64,000 bases of DNA from Phytophthora colocasiae (taxonomy: Eukaryota; Oomycota; Peronosporomycetes; Peronosporales; Peronosporaceae): assembly GCA_018806915.1 (NCBI GenBank), contig JAGKQI010000016.1:186001-250000 (forward strand). Reading direction: 5' to 3'. The position numbers and the translations under genes are program-made. Of this stretch, positions 31,492 to 42,340 are shown piece by piece. Within the stretch, counting starts at the first letter, position 1; each line of letters starts with the position of its first letter. Below the pieces are notes generated by a model that ran no database searches, was not told the DNA's origin, and saw only the letters and a list, made by a program, of their open reading frames with translations.

Positions 31492-33939
31492 ATGGGCGGG
31501 GAAGACGCCGCGTTCAACAGCAACTCTGCGCGCTACGCCGAGCGCGCGGAGAACGCGGACATACTGCGCGCCACGCAGGAGGAGCTGGCCACGAAGATCA
31601 AGGAGCTGCAGATCTACGAGACCAACTACGTGACTCTGAAGAAGGATTTGTCCCGCTGGAAGAAGAAGTTCGAGTACGTCTTTCGGGAAAATGAGCTGCT
31701 GGCGCTGGAAACGGGGAAATTAGACGCTTCTCATAAGCAGATAGCCTTTCTACAACAGGAGATTAAGTTTAAGGAGGAAGAAGGAGCGGCGTTACGCGGT
31801 TTAGTCAGTGCGTTAGAGGCAGCTAATAAGAAACAACGCGCGAAACAGTTAGAGGCCGCTAAAGCTCGAGATTCCGAGCTGGAGGCCGTGGCAGCTCTTG
31901 CAGCTGAGAGGAAGAGCAACGAGGACACGGACGCTGCTCTACAGGCGGAGAGACAGATCAGACAGGAGGAGAAGGAAGGGTACACGGCGGAAATCTCCGC
32001 TTTGAAGGCGGAGAACTCCCTATTACTTAAGGATGTGGACAGGAAGGATGAGGAGCTCCACAGACAGGAGGAACAGGTCAGTGCCCACAAGGCACGCATC
32101 GAAGGACTCGAGATGCAGCTGAAACAGGAACAGGAAGCTGGGATGACGCGGCTCAAGGAGAAACAGGACAAACTCGTGGAGATGGAGAGGCAGATCCAGC
32201 AGATGCAGATGAGGAGGAGGTCCAGTGTAGCGGCGGCTTTGGCTCAAGCAGAGGAGGAAGGGAGAGACACAGTGGGCTTCGGACCTAAGGACAGACTCAA
32301 GGCCAGTCACATTAGCGAGGGCGACGAGAACATCGGAAGCGATGAGGAGCCGGATACGCCTCCTGGAACGCCTCCACCTATTTCTTCTGGTGGCCTATTG
32401 CCTCCTGAAGACCCCACAGCTGATCAGACTATCCGAGACTGGACGGAGGACAGGAAGATCAAGGCAGCACGCAGCTATGACGAGGCGTTGGATCTGGACA
32501 GACTCGAGGAGCTCATTAGGAAGCTTCCGTACGAACACCAGGAAGGTGCTAGTCGTGTGTTGATGGGCGCTTTGGACCCAGACTCGACTGCGGATCCCGT
32601 GAACGAGTCGCAGATTGTGCTGCGTCATTTATCGAGCGAGCGACAGGCAGAGCTCAAGGAGTTCCTGCTGCCTCTGCTCAAGGCCCACCCGGCGCTCAGG
32701 GTCTCGTACTCGACCATGGAGCGCCGTACTCTGGTTACGGATGTGCGGATTCAGATCGAGCGTCGCCGCGACTCAGTTCTTGGCGGATTCGTGCCAGGTG
32801 AGCTGCGCTTCGGCAAGGATCACGCGTTCATGGGCCCGTCCATTGAAGACGTGGGCAAGCTCGTGCCACACAACCCTCGTGTGATTAGTACAGGCAGCAA
32901 GGCCATTTACATTTCCAAGCCCAAGCATGTGGAGGTTCAGGCTCCTGTTGCCGCTTCTTCTCCGTTAGAAAGAGGAAGCGAGCACACGGAGGACATAAAC
33001 ACATCTTCCGAGTCGGCAGAGATCCCAGACGTCACCACTTCCAAGCGCATGTGGGGCGGCTTGAACGCTGCCAAGTTCATCGGCACCATGGCAGCAGGCG
33101 CCAAGCAGCGAGTGGCTGCTACTTTCAAGAACTCCAAGTTCACGCACGAGGGCACGTCGTGCCAGTTCTGTAAGATGACGCCCATCGTTGGAGAGCGCTA
33201 CTCGTGTGAGACGTGTGTTGGCTTCGACCTTTGCGAGAACTGTTACTCGCTCGGTGGTCACGGTCTGGAGAACTCGGATGAGCTGTTCTACCGCGTGCAG
33301 GAGCTGGTACTGGCTCGCTGCCCTCGTCTCGCAGAGGAAGTGGATCTGTTGGAACTCATGCGGTTCGAGATCTGTCGGTCCAATCTCCGCAAATTTAGTT
33401 TCTGTCTCAATTGGCTGGCAGATATCGTCAACGGCAAGACATCAAGGGATTTACAGGCTCGAGCACTGGAGATCCCCAGCATCCGACGCGACGTCCGCAA
33501 GGTCTTCGTGCCACTCCTTATGCGCGTGTGCAGTGACCGTGAAGATATCGAGGTTAAGACCGAGTGGGAGCTCGAGGACGACAACCAGGCGCCAGTGCGC
33601 AGTGTGGGCGGAGGAGTCAGTGAAGGAGATGGCCGATTCCTGGAGACGCTGCGGATTTGGGTGGCAGATCAGTACCGGACCACGTCGCCGTTCGTGGAGC
33701 GGAGTCTGCTCAAGTACCGGGAAGGTGAAGAAGGTGAAGAGGGAAGCGAAGACGGAGACGAAGACGGTGCTAGCGACGGTGGACACTCGCACGAGAATGG
33801 AGTTCATGATCACAACGAGCCAGGTGAGTCAGATGACGACCCTTACGGCTCGGCTGAAGACCCCTACGGAGCCGTGGAAGGGACCAGCAGCCAGCCAGGA
33901 TTCGTGGAGCGCAATCGCATTCACAGTGACGCGTTCTAG
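31492..33939 (+). CDS. Coiled-coil protein with ZZ-type zinc finger, 815 aa
   Basis: Single-exon host gene. Residues about 10-240 are a long coiled coil rich in Glu, Lys, Gln and Ala. A linker with Pro-rich PDTPPGTPPP follows near 285. A ZZ zinc finger occupies about residues 549-595 (CQFCKMTPIVGERYSCETC ... DLCENCY ... H), giving the usual Cys/His ligands. ZZ domains bind peptides such as SUMO, ubiquitin-like or histone tails in other proteins. The last 80 residues are acidic with Gly/Glu repeats (GEEGEEGSEDGDEDG). No signal peptide or membrane segment is visible. The ATG follows a core promoter by about 30 nt and codon use is regular throughout. It is the first gene of a three-gene host island; its precise role is unknown. 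Confidence 0.9.
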   Translation: MGGEDAAFNSNSARYAERAENADILRATQEELATKIKELQIYETNYVTLKKDLSRWKKKFEYVFRENELLALETGKLDASHKQIAFLQQEIKFKEEEGAALRGLVSALEAANKKQRAKQLEAAKARDSELEAVAALAAERKSNEDTDAALQAERQIRQEEKEGYTAEISALKAENSLLLKDVDRKDEELHRQEEQVSAHKARIEGLEMQLKQEQEAGMTRLKEKQDKLVEMERQIQQMQMRRRSSVAAALAQAEEEGRDTVGFGPKDRLKASHISEGDENIGSDEEPDTPPGTPPPISSGGLLPPEDPTADQTIRDWTEDRKIKAARSYDEALDLDRLEELIRKLPYEHQEGASRVLMGALDPDSTADPVNESQIVLRHLSSERQAELKEFLLPLLKAHPALRVSYSTMERRTLVTDVRIQIERRRDSVLGGFVPGELRFGKDHAFMGPSIEDVGKLVPHNPRVISTGSKAIYISKPKHVEVQAPVAASSPLERGSEHTEDINTSSESAEIPDVTTSKRMWGGLNAAKFIGTMAAGAKQRVAATFKNSKFTHEGTSCQFCKMTPIVGERYSCETCVGFDLCENCYSLGGHGLENSDELFYRVQELVLARCPRLAEEVDLLELMRFEICRSNLRKFSFCLNWLADIVNGKTSRDLQARALEIPSIRRDVRKVFVPLLMRVCSDREDIEVKTEWELEDDNQAPVRSVGGGVSEGDGRFLETLRIWVADQYRTTSPFVERSLLKYREGEEGEEGSEDGDEDGASDGGHSHENGVHDHNEPGESDDDPYGSAEDPYGAVEGTSSQPGFVERNRIHSDAF

Positions 33940-34321
33940 AGAAGCGATCGGTAATGCGTGTTTGATGGAGACGATAAGCGAAGCAAAAGCACTAGGTGAA
34001 CTACATCGTCCTGCCCTGACCCATTTTCCCAATCGAATATTTCGACGCGTAATGTGATTTGATCCCCTCATTTTGTGTTCTCGTGACCAGGTCGCACTGT
34101 ATGCGCAGACACACCAGAGCGTCTCTACATTTTCAGCCTTAGATTCGCTGCCGAGCTTGCTCTACATTTCGGATTCCATTCCTCGTCTAAAGAAGTTGCC
34201 TCCATGAAATGGTCCATCAATTTGTGTCATGGATACACCGAAACCTATTGTTATAACAAACCCTCCATACGGACTGACATGCTGTTGGGTGGGGGAAGCG
34301 AGCAAGCATCTTAAATTCAAA
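33940..34321. other. Intergenic DNA between the ZZ and AP endonuclease genes
   Basis: Holds the 3' end of the ZZ gene transcript and the upstream DNA of the endonuclease. An in-frame ATG at 34229 could extend the endonuclease by 31 residues, but that extension (ITNPPYGLTCCW) does not look like the basic nuclear leader that follows. Confidence 0.45.
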
Positions 34322-35553
34322 ATGCCCCGCCAAAGCGTGCGCCTCAAAGTGGCGGCCGAGAAGGTCGTTAGTGCCGCCACCTCCACGTCCTCCGCCACCT
34401 CAAAGAAGCGCAAGAGTGTGGTCAAAGTTTCTGCGCAATTGTCCACCTCGGAGTCGCCCCCCACGCCCAAGAAGGCCAAGACCAATGAGAATAAGAGCGC
34501 CTGGGGGGCACTATTCTCCGGAGCCAAAGCTAACGCCAAGAAACAAGAACGTCCTCGTCCACTGACTGCAGAGCCCATCTCCACTGAACTTCAAGTGAAG
34601 ATTGACGAGTTTCCGTCCTTTGAGGACGTTTCGAGACGTTCGGCGGACGATATTGACATGAAAATCGTCGCGTGGAACGTCAATGGCCTCCGAGCTGTCC
34701 TCAAGCGGGACGAAAGTGTCCATCTCCGAGCTTACGTGGCTCAGGAGGACCCAGATATTTTCTGTCTTAGTGAGACGAAGATTTGTCGCGAAGAGCTCCA
34801 GAAACTCGAGGATTTCTTACCTCAGTACGAGCATCAGTTTTGGTCTTGTGCAGTCAAGAAAGGGTACGCTAGTACGGCCATTTTCAGCAAAACGAAGCCA
34901 CTAAGTGTCAAGGATGAGATTGTAGTGGGGGATCACGAGTCCAAGGGGGTCTCTAATACCAAAAATGACGGAAAAGACCAAGAAGGACGCTTTCTAGCGC
35001 TCGAGTTCCCTAAATTCTGGCTCGTCCACACGTACGTCCCTAATGCTGGAGGTAAATTGGAACGGCTGGAGTTTAGAACTACGCAATGGGACAAGGCGAT
35101 GTTGCGGGAGATGAAGGAGATGGAGAAGACGAAGCCTGTGGTCTGGTGCGGTGACTTGAATGTCGCTCATCAAGAGATCGACATCCACAACCCAAAGGGC
35201 AACCACAAGAGTGCAGGATTTACAGATGAAGAGAGGGAAAGTTTCGGGAACATCTTGGACAACGGATTTGTCGACACGTTCAGAAACTTACACCCGGAGA
35301 AGGTCGAGTACTCGTACTTTGGATACCGACACAACATGCGGGCCAAGAACAAGGGCTGGCGACTGGACTACTTCGTCGTGTCCGAGGCATTGATGCCGAA
35401 AGTGGTACGTACTGTTGACTGTGGAGAATTGGTTGGGAGGTATGGTCGACTTACTCTTTTGTTGATGTCTTAAAGCGGTCGTCATTCATCCGACAAAGTG
35501 TTGTTGGCAGTGACCATTTGCCTATTGGTCTGGAGCTCGGAAGTCTTGAGTAG
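34322..35553 (+). CDS. APE1: AP endonuclease, ExoIII/APE1 family, one intron
   Basis: Cleaves the DNA backbone at abasic sites in base excision repair in the nucleus. Exons are 34322-35404 and 35476-35553, with a 71-nt intron (GTACGT donor, TTAAAG acceptor). Splicing joins PKV to RSSF and restores the C-terminal GSDHLPIGLEL with the catalytic His; unspliced, the frame would end at 35473 without it. The product is 385 aa. Residues 1-110 are basic and Ser/Thr-rich with KKRK and PKKAK nuclear signals. The catalytic core has AWNVNGLRAV, LSETK (metal-binding Glu), WCGDLNVAHQEIDI (Asp/Asn), and WRLDYFVVS. Start 34322 gives a basic leader; 34229 is an alternative. It stands head-to-tail with the ZZ gene and converges on the RXLR effector. 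Confidence 0.93.
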
Positions 35554-35629
35554 AATGAAAAGTGAAAACGAGTTTTAACCCTCTGTGTATTGAGGTGTTA
35601 GTCCTACCTTGATCGTATTACGGAAAACC

Positions 35630-36220
35630 TTAGAATCCGGTCGGGCTGAGAGAGTTGAACTTCCTTCCCGACGTCGCACTGTATAGTCTGAAAGCCTCCC
35701 AGAGCACATTGTCCTTGGTCTTGGGGATTCCCCTTGTGACCAAATCCTGAGAAGCAGCTCGCGGCGGAAGTTTGGCCTTCTTCCACGCCTGAATCTGATT
35801 CTTGATCGCTGGGGTCGACTCGATCCTGCGCATGTTCTTAATGTCGACGTCGGTGAACGTTCTCTTTCCCTTTTTAGTCATGACAGTGATCTTCTTCACG
35901 CCTTGTTCGTTGGTGACCAACTGCTCCACTCTGCTTTTTCCCTTGGCGAGCAGCTTCTTAAGAACGGCATCGTCTGCAAGGTTCATCTTCGCCAGAATAT
36001 CGTCGACTTTATCCAGTTTGCCATGGAAGGTAATGACTCGCTCTTCCTCCTCGGGATCGAAGCTGTCGTCTGCATCCACTTGCGTCTTCGCTTCGGCCCG
36101 CAGGAACCGAGCAGGAGCAGCATCAGTCGAGACCTTGGTCACACTTGTGGGCGACTGTGGGGCAGCATTGGAGATGGCAACCAACGCGGCGGCGGCTACG
36201 AGAAGGAGATTTAGACGCAT
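35630..36220 (-). CDS. RXLR-EER secreted effector candidate, 196 aa
   Basis: Small secreted protein with the layout of oomycete host-translocated effectors. Residues 1-20 are a signal peptide (MRLNLLLVAAAALVAISNAA). RFLR is at residues 38-41, and an acidic stretch ends in EEER at about 58-61, the RXLR..EER arrangement and spacing expected. The C-terminal effector domain (65-196) is Lys-rich and probably helical, and I see no clear WY-domain tryptophan/tyrosine pattern. The ORF is intact and intronless, and a core promoter lies about 35-45 nt upstream of the ATG. It sits at the edge of the host gene island beside a MITE and a large LTR element, the usual setting of these genes. The host target is not predictable from sequence. 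Confidence 0.9.
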   Translation of the reverse strand: MRLNLLLVAAAALVAISNAAPQSPTSVTKVSTDAAPARFLRAEAKTQVDADDSFDPEEEERVITFHGKLDKVDDILAKMNLADDAVLKKLLAKGKSRVEQLVTNEQGVKKITVMTKKGKRTFTDVDIKNMRRIESTPAIKNQIQAWKKAKLPPRAASQDLVTRGIPKTKDNVLWEAFRLYSATSGRKFNSLSPTGF

Positions 36221-36250
36221 CGGGAACTGCTGGTTGATCGGTCGAGCGAG

Positions 36251-36265
36251 AATCGGGAAATGAGG
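36251..36265 (-). promoter_or_regulatory. Core promoter of the RXLR gene
   Basis: On the minus strand CCTCATTTCCCGATT resembles the oomycete initiator/FPR element, 31-45 nt before the ATG at 36220. Confidence 0.55.
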
Positions 36266-36438
36266 TTGGTCTCGAGGGAAACGAACGATCCGTAAATCAC
36301 TATTACAAGTTCAGTAATCACGTAGTAGTACTACAATTTACTAGACGTAGAGAAGAGGATGGAAAATCTTTGTGATCTGTCGGGTAGATTGTGTCCAATC
36401 CAGTCTGGATTCCAGAAGGTTACGTACATGTACATTTA

Positions 36439-36711
36439 CAGGTTTCCCCGCCTAATTTGCAGGGGTCGGACCAAGAAAATCTGCCAGGATGCAAAATCTG
36501 CACAGGTATCACATAGATGCATCAGGTACTGAGTTACTGAAAAATTGGGAGGGATTATCTTCCTTGAACCTTCATCGTGCATCCCATTTCCCCCGTGATT
36601 GCATGTAACTCAGTACATTGGCAGACCAGATAGAGCAAATCGCATCCGCATCTTCACTCCCTGATCGAGGTAAATTACTTGATGCAGTTGCAAATTAGGC
36701 GGGGAAACCTG
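36439..36711. mobile_element. 273-bp MITE with 23-bp perfect terminal inverted repeats
   Basis: Positions 36439-36461 (starting CAGGTTTCCCCGCC) are the exact reverse complement of 36689-36711, and TA flanks both sides (36437-36438 and 36712-36713). A second inverted pair (actgagttac / gtaactcagt) lies inside. It has no coding capacity. TA target sites point to a Tc1/mariner-type mobiliser. The perfect ends suggest a fairly recent insertion upstream of the RXLR gene. Confidence 0.9.
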
Positions 36712-36713
36712 TA

Positions 36714-37425
36714 CTGCTTCCTTGTCCGATCATCGGGCGGATGTGTCCGAGCTCCGGACTCCGAGATTGAGATTGAGGATGCTACAGTGGGAGAGCTTCC
36801 CCAAGCGATCATTATTAATACACTGTGCCCCTATTTTTTTTTGCAAACATCTGTGGTAACAATCGGCTAACGTGAGGTGATCTGTTAGGGGCAGGTCGTG
36901 GTCGTGGGGCCTCTCCAGGTCGAGAACGTACGTGCTGGAGAATCTTTGACGCTCTGTGATAGAAATTCCAACGACATCCATTCATTGTTGTCTCTTGTCG
37001 CGAGCGACATCCTATCCTATCCTTCCAATACATGGGGCCTCGTGTTGGTCAACGCACCACAAAGCTACGCACTTGGCACTGCCAAGTGTGTTCTTATCAT
37101 CTGCCAAGTTGGAAATGATTAGCTGAAAATTCGAAGTATCCCATTCAAACGCCAAGTTGTTGGCTTGACTATTGAATTCTGAAGGTTTTGATTGTGGTTG
37201 TGAATTGTTTGAATGGGGTATTGATTTTTCGAATGCTAACCGGCATTTGTGAGTCTGACCATTCAATAGCCAAGCCTCACCGGCATTGTGAGTCACAATT
37301 TGTGACTCACAATGCGACATTTGTCGACACCAGGCTGGTGTTACCCAGTCACAATTTGTGACTAAATTTTGTCGACACCAGGTGTTACCTACAGACAGTG
37401 CAATGCACTGTGCATGTACTACATG
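36714..37425. repeat. Intergenic DNA with palindromes next to the Gypsy C insertion
   Basis: Contains a perfect palindrome with 16-bp arms at 37283-37315 (GCATTGTGAGTCACAA and its complement). A shorter one carries the same core at 37347-37363 (AGTCACAA..TTGTGACT), and 37071-37087 has ACTTGGC/GCCAAGT. A direct repeat of TTGTCGACACCAGG..TGTTACC lies at 37321-37344 and 37369-37389. These look like the remains of a DNA transposon terminus. No gene is supported. Confidence 0.65.
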
Positions 37426-38265
37426 TGTAACGCGTCTCTTCTAACCCTGCGCGCCGGGTTGTTGGTCGCTCAGTGCCGATCGGCCCAAGAATCCGTTGGC
37501 CGTCAGTGATAGAACGTCTATCACCCCGCCGGCGTACGCCTCGCTGACGCACTGCCTACTTTATATTTCGTTCGCCACCAAAATGTAGCTCAGAGAATCT
37601 AAATAGACTACCCAATTCTACCTACTGCCGTCCGAGTTCGAGTTGTCTGGCCACCACTTGGACACGTGCACTTGCCCTTCTTCGTGCGCAGTCGCCTTAG
37701 ACGTGAAGACCGTTGCCTTCCTCGTTCCCGTACCGCCGTTCACCGTTCGTTCCGTTTGTGAGCGCATCCACCAGCGTGTCCGTCACTTCACCGTTCGTTC
37801 CGTTTGTGAGCGCGTCCACCAGCGTGTCCGTCACTTCACCGTTCGTTCCGTTTGTGAGCGCGTCCACCAACGTGTCCGTCACTTCACCGTTCGTTCCGTT
37901 TGTGAGCGCGTCCACCAACGTGTCCGTCACTTCACCGTTCGTTCCGTTCGTCCACCAAGAGCTCGTGTACACCGTCGTGCACCTCGCTCACCGTCCGCCG
38001 TTTCGTTCGTTCGTCGCCTGCTCTCCAGCTGGCCGTTGTGGTGCTCGTCAATTCCAAGAGTGAGCTTCAAAGCTCGCTGCGTCAATTCCAAGAGTGAGCT
38101 TCAGAGCTCGCTGCGTCCGAGGCCTCCAGTACCCACCGAGGTACCGCTCTGCCGATCTTGTAAGGTCCTTACTGGATCTTCGAGGGACTCATCCGCCAGC
38201 TGCTCCTCTGCTTCAACTACCGCCACCGTTCCGTCTGTCACCACCAGGACTCCAGATCCATTACA
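37426..38265 (-). repeat. 3' LTR of Gypsy C (840 bp)
   Basis: TGTAA..TTACA inverted ends. Contains four 48-bp units (37741-37932) and a 34-bp direct repeat (gtcaattccaagagtgagct.., about 38050-38110). A TATA-like tactttatatttcg lies near 37557. Confidence 0.95.
37741..37932. repeat. 48-bp tandem repeat, four copies in the 3' LTR
   Basis: Units start caccgttcgttccgtttgtg. The first unit has gcgcatcc like the single unit of the other LTR; the others have gcgcgtcc, and the last two share ccaacg. Confidence 0.95.
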
Positions 38266-38278
38266 CGTCTTCCTCAAC

Positions 38279-41200
38279 CTAAGGGTCTTCCACGACCCTT
38301 CCGGCCTGGTAGTACTGCTCGTACTCGGACATTGAGACCCACCTGCACCGGGGCCGTCCGTCTCGTTCAATCCATTGCTTTCTGTCTTCCGTTCGCCACT
38401 TCGCCGGGTCGTCCAAGGGTAACAATTGGTACTGGAGGACGTAGTGTCCTGCAGCGTTCCTTCTCCGTCGTCGCCGTCGTTCCACCAATCGTCCACCCGT
38501 GTTACCGTCCGCCGTCGCTCTAACCACTGCTGCTCTACTTCGTTTCTCGCCGCCATTCCCCGTTGTTCGGCTGTCATCCACCGTCGTTGGTCCAAGATCC
38601 GTTGGTGTCGTCTCGTCAGGTTGCCACGCGCCTTCATACTCGAGCTGCTCGTCGATATCGGCCGCCACTTGGGATAGCGGGTTGCTAGGTTCGTAGTAGC
38701 TAACCAGAAAGGATACGTGAGCAATCAGCTCTTCTCGTTCACCCGTCTTGTCCTCTCTGCGCAACACGAAGTTCTCGTACCCGGCCGGCTCAATTATTTT
38801 TAACGGGCCCATCCACTGGTGCACAAACTTGGTGGCTTTTGGTCCTCGAGGTGGATGGTATAGCCACACCCGGTCACCAGGATGAAACTCCCGCCGTCTT
38901 CGTACTTGCCGATCGTAATAGCGTGCCTGACGTTCTTGCTCTCGTACGCGTGCCTGTTCAGCGCATTCGTGACTCCGCTTCATTGCCTTCAACAACTGCT
39001 CGTGATACGCCGTCAGTTCGCCAGCTTCAGACACCTCTGTCCGCCTCAATAATTCGTTCGGTGCTCTCAACTTCCTACCCATCATTAGCTCGTTCGGGGT
39101 CAACATCACCGTCGAATGTCTCGCTGAGTTGTAGGCATACACTGCAAATCGTACCCACAAATTCCAGTCTTTTTGTGTCTCGTCCTGCATGAAGACAGCT
39201 ACGCAGTCTTTCCAAGTCCGGTGGAATCTCTCCACTAAGCCAATCGTCTGGGGTCGGTACGGAACTGCCGTGCCCTGTTGTGCCTGCATCATCACCATCA
39301 GCACGTCGATAATGCCGCTCGTCAACTCTGGAGCGCCATCTGTAAGTAGTTCTCTGAAACAGCCAAACCGCAGTACAACATCCTCCATCAGGAACGTCGC
39401 GATGTCTTCCGCCTTGTGTTGCTTCACACATCGAGCCACTGCGTAGCGCGTAACATACTCGACTGCAGCGATGACAAAACGCTCACCGCCGTCTGCCACT
39501 GGGAAAGGTCCAGCTACATCGAGAGCCCACCGGTCTCCGACATTGCCACCTCGTATGCTTCTCAAGGGAGGTATCACCTCTCGTGGACGTGCCTTCCGAC
39601 TGCCGCATTCTGGACATCCTCGTATCCACTGATTCACTTCGCGTCTGAGCCTTGGCCACCAATATAATTGTGCTACACGTCCGTACGTGTGCGGTCCGCG
39701 CAGATGTCCTGCCCATACCGATCCATGTATCTCCTTAAACACCGTGCCCCATAGTGTTGGAGGCAATAACACTCGCCATCCGCTTCTGGTCTCTATCACC
39801 GCCAACCCGTACATGGTCTTTACCGTCATCGTCTGGTACACGCCCGTGGTCAATAATTTCTGCGTGAACTTGCTCGCCTTCTGAGCTGTAACGATCTCTT
39901 CATCGGTCAATTGTAGGGTAGGTTCTGGTGGTGCTTCGTCGTCGTCACCAGAATCCGTAGCCAGCAGGTTCGTCGCTCGCCGTGCCACCGTCCGTGCTCC
40001 ATTATTACCTCGCGGTGCTTCGCCGATCACCGTTCGCCCTCCGGTCGTTCGTGCTTGGTTCCTCACTGTCGTCGGCGCCAGTGCCGTCTCTGGGCTCACT
40101 GTTTCGTCCATCAGTGGGGTCGTCGTCTCCCGTCCTACTGGAGTCGCCATCTCAGCACTCGTCGCCGCCGCCGTCGCGCCATTCCGTTCTGCTGCCTCTT
40201 CATGCGCCGTCGCCGTATCACCTTCCGCCTCCGTCACCGTATCGCCTCCGATCGCCGTCACTCGTACCGCACCGTCATCGGTCGTCGTTGCCGTATAGGG
40301 TCCGGTCACCACCGTCGCCTGCTGCTCGTCCATCACCTGGTTTGGTTGCGTCGATGCTCGTGCTGTCACCGCATCCGCTGTCGTAGTCACCGCCAGCTCC
40401 GTCGCCGTAGTCGCGGTTGTCACCATGGAGTCTCGCGTGATGGTGCCGTTCGTTGCCGAACTACTACGTCTCGAGGCCGCCACCGTGTCCGCCGTATCGT
40501 CGTCCACTGCTACCGCCGTAGTCGTCGTTGCTGTACCCGCAGGCGTCACCTCATCGCTTTCCGGCGTCTCAGGCGCAAACCGCACGCGCTTCTGAACCTT
40601 CTCCTGGAGACGCGCGCTTCGTCGTGGCGTCGTCGTTGCTGTCGTGCGTGGTCGCCGCTTTGCTTTACTCATCTTCGCCGCCGCGTCACCGTCGCCGTCC
40701 GCGGTGTCATCGTCTCGTGTCGCCGTCGCTGGCTGCTCGTCGTGGGTCATCGCGTTCACAGTCGCAGCGAGAGCCTTCTTCGCCGTAGTAGCTTCACACG
40801 TGCTCGCCGTAGTCGCCGCCATCGCATGACTCGTTGGTTCCGCCTCAGTGTCCGTCCTAGCCGCCGTCCGTGCCCGTGTCGCCATCGTTACTGCAGTTCG
40901 CACCACCGTATTGCTCGACATCATGCGCGTCACCGTTGGGTCCGCTGTCGCCTTCGTCGTACCGGTATCAGCATGTCGTGCAGGGGCACCCACCGTTTCC
41001 GTCACCGAGGTTCCTGTCGCTGGATCCACTGCGTCCGTAGTCACCGTAGCCATAGTCGCCGTTTCCGATTCGTTCGCCGGTTCCTGCCATGCCGCTGCCT
41101 CCAGGCCGTAAGTCGTGGGCTCCATCGCCCTCTCTACCGTCGCTGTCGTCAATTCAAGAGCTGCAGGCGGCGTATCGTCCGTTACCCGTCCACTCGTCGC

Positions 41201-42340
41201 CGTAGCCGGATCCTGAGACTGCCAGGCGGCCGTCGTTGCCGTCAATGTCTGTGCCGTCACCGTCCTGGTCGCCGCTTTCGCACATGTCACCGCCGGGATA
41301 CTCACCACCGTCGTCACCGCTGGTTGTTGCCTTCGTCGTGTCGCCTCCGCTCGTACGACATCTCGTACCATGCGTACCGCCGTCGGAGCGCGTGACAACG
41401 CGTCCGCCACGACATTCGTTGCACCAGGCCGGTATTCGATACCGAAGTCGTACTCCTGCAGAGTCAACGACCACCGATGAAGCCGTCCTGCCAAGTTGGG
41501 CCTCGTCATCAGCCACTTCAAGGCTGCATGATCAGTAACAATAGTAAAGGCTCGGCCGTACAGATACGGTCTAAACAACTTCACCGACCACACCACCGCC
41601 AAGCACTCGAGTTCCGTAATCGCGTAGTTTGTCTCTGCGTCGCTGTTTACCTTGGATGCGTAGGCAATAGGCTGCCAGCCGTGGCCAAAATCCTGCATTA
41701 GACAAGCACCGAGGCCTGTTTTGCTAGCGTCCGTTACCAAACGGAACTCCCGAGCGAAATCTGGATACTTCAGCAACGGCCGTGTCGTGAGCAGCATCTT
41801 GACGTGCTCGAACGCTCCTTCCTGCGCCTCCGTCCATTGCCAAGGGCAGTCTTTCTTCAGTAGTCGGGTCATCGGTGCCGCGATCGATCCGAACCCCGCC
41901 ATGAACTTTCTGTAGTAGCCCGCGAGATGGACGAACCTCTTAACTTCAGTCGCGTCCGTCGGTCTCGGGAAGTCTGCTACCGCTTTCACCAACCGGTCCG
42001 TTGGCTGTACGCCTTCTCCGCTCAAAGTATGGCCCAAGTACTCCATAGACTCGGCCACAAACATGCATTTCGTCAGTTTCAGACTCAGTCCGGCGCTCGC
42101 CAATCTCTCAAAGACATTCGCAACTTCGACTACGTGTCGCTCAACGCTTCCTTTCGTAAACACCACTATGTCGTCCAGGTACACCAGGCATGTCGTCCAA
42201 GTTAATCCACGCAAAACACCATTCATCAGTCTCTGGAAAGTAGCTGGAGCGTTAGTGAGTCCAAAGGGCATCCGTCGAAACCTGTACAAGCCGCGTTTTG
42301 TGAGGAACGCCGTCTTGTCTCGATCTGCCGTATCTGCCAA
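38279..42340 (-). pseudogene. Gypsy C pol, downstream part: RT, RNase H, integrase
   Basis: A 1353-codon frame continuing the RT after a one-base shift near 42345. RT residues include RMPFGLTNAPATFQ and the YLDD active site (CLVYLDDIVV). RNase H follows (LVTDASKTGLGACL, ITELECLAVVW, FTIVTDHAALKWL), ending VVADALSRAP near residue 318. Residues about 320-800 are a Thr/Ala/Arg-rich low-complexity linker. Integrase has the zinc motif (HGSVWAGHLRGPHTYGR ... CPECGSRKA), Asp in WALDVAGPF, Asp in LLTDGAPEL and Glu in GLVERFHRT. A GPLKI module and a basic tail ending at 38279 complete it. There is no chromodomain. Confidence 0.88.

Noticed and set aside
34229..34321. Earlier ATG for the AP endonuclease
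   Set aside because: The added 31 residues are unlike the basic Ser/Thr leader that follows; 34322 is preferred, though this is not proven.
35405..35475. AP endonuclease ending at 35473 without splicing
   Set aside because: That product lacks GSDHLPI with the catalytic His, which is restored by a canonical 71-nt GT-AG intron.
37643..38335. ORF of 230 aa with VRSVCERVHQRVRHFT repeats
   Set aside because: It lies inside the LTR and its repeats are the 48-bp LTR units read in frame; no independent support as a gene.
40055..41395. 446-aa plus-strand ORF rich in Arg, His and Cys
   Set aside because: Exact antisense shadow of the low-complexity Thr/Ala linker of Gypsy C pol; composition follows from the opposite strand.
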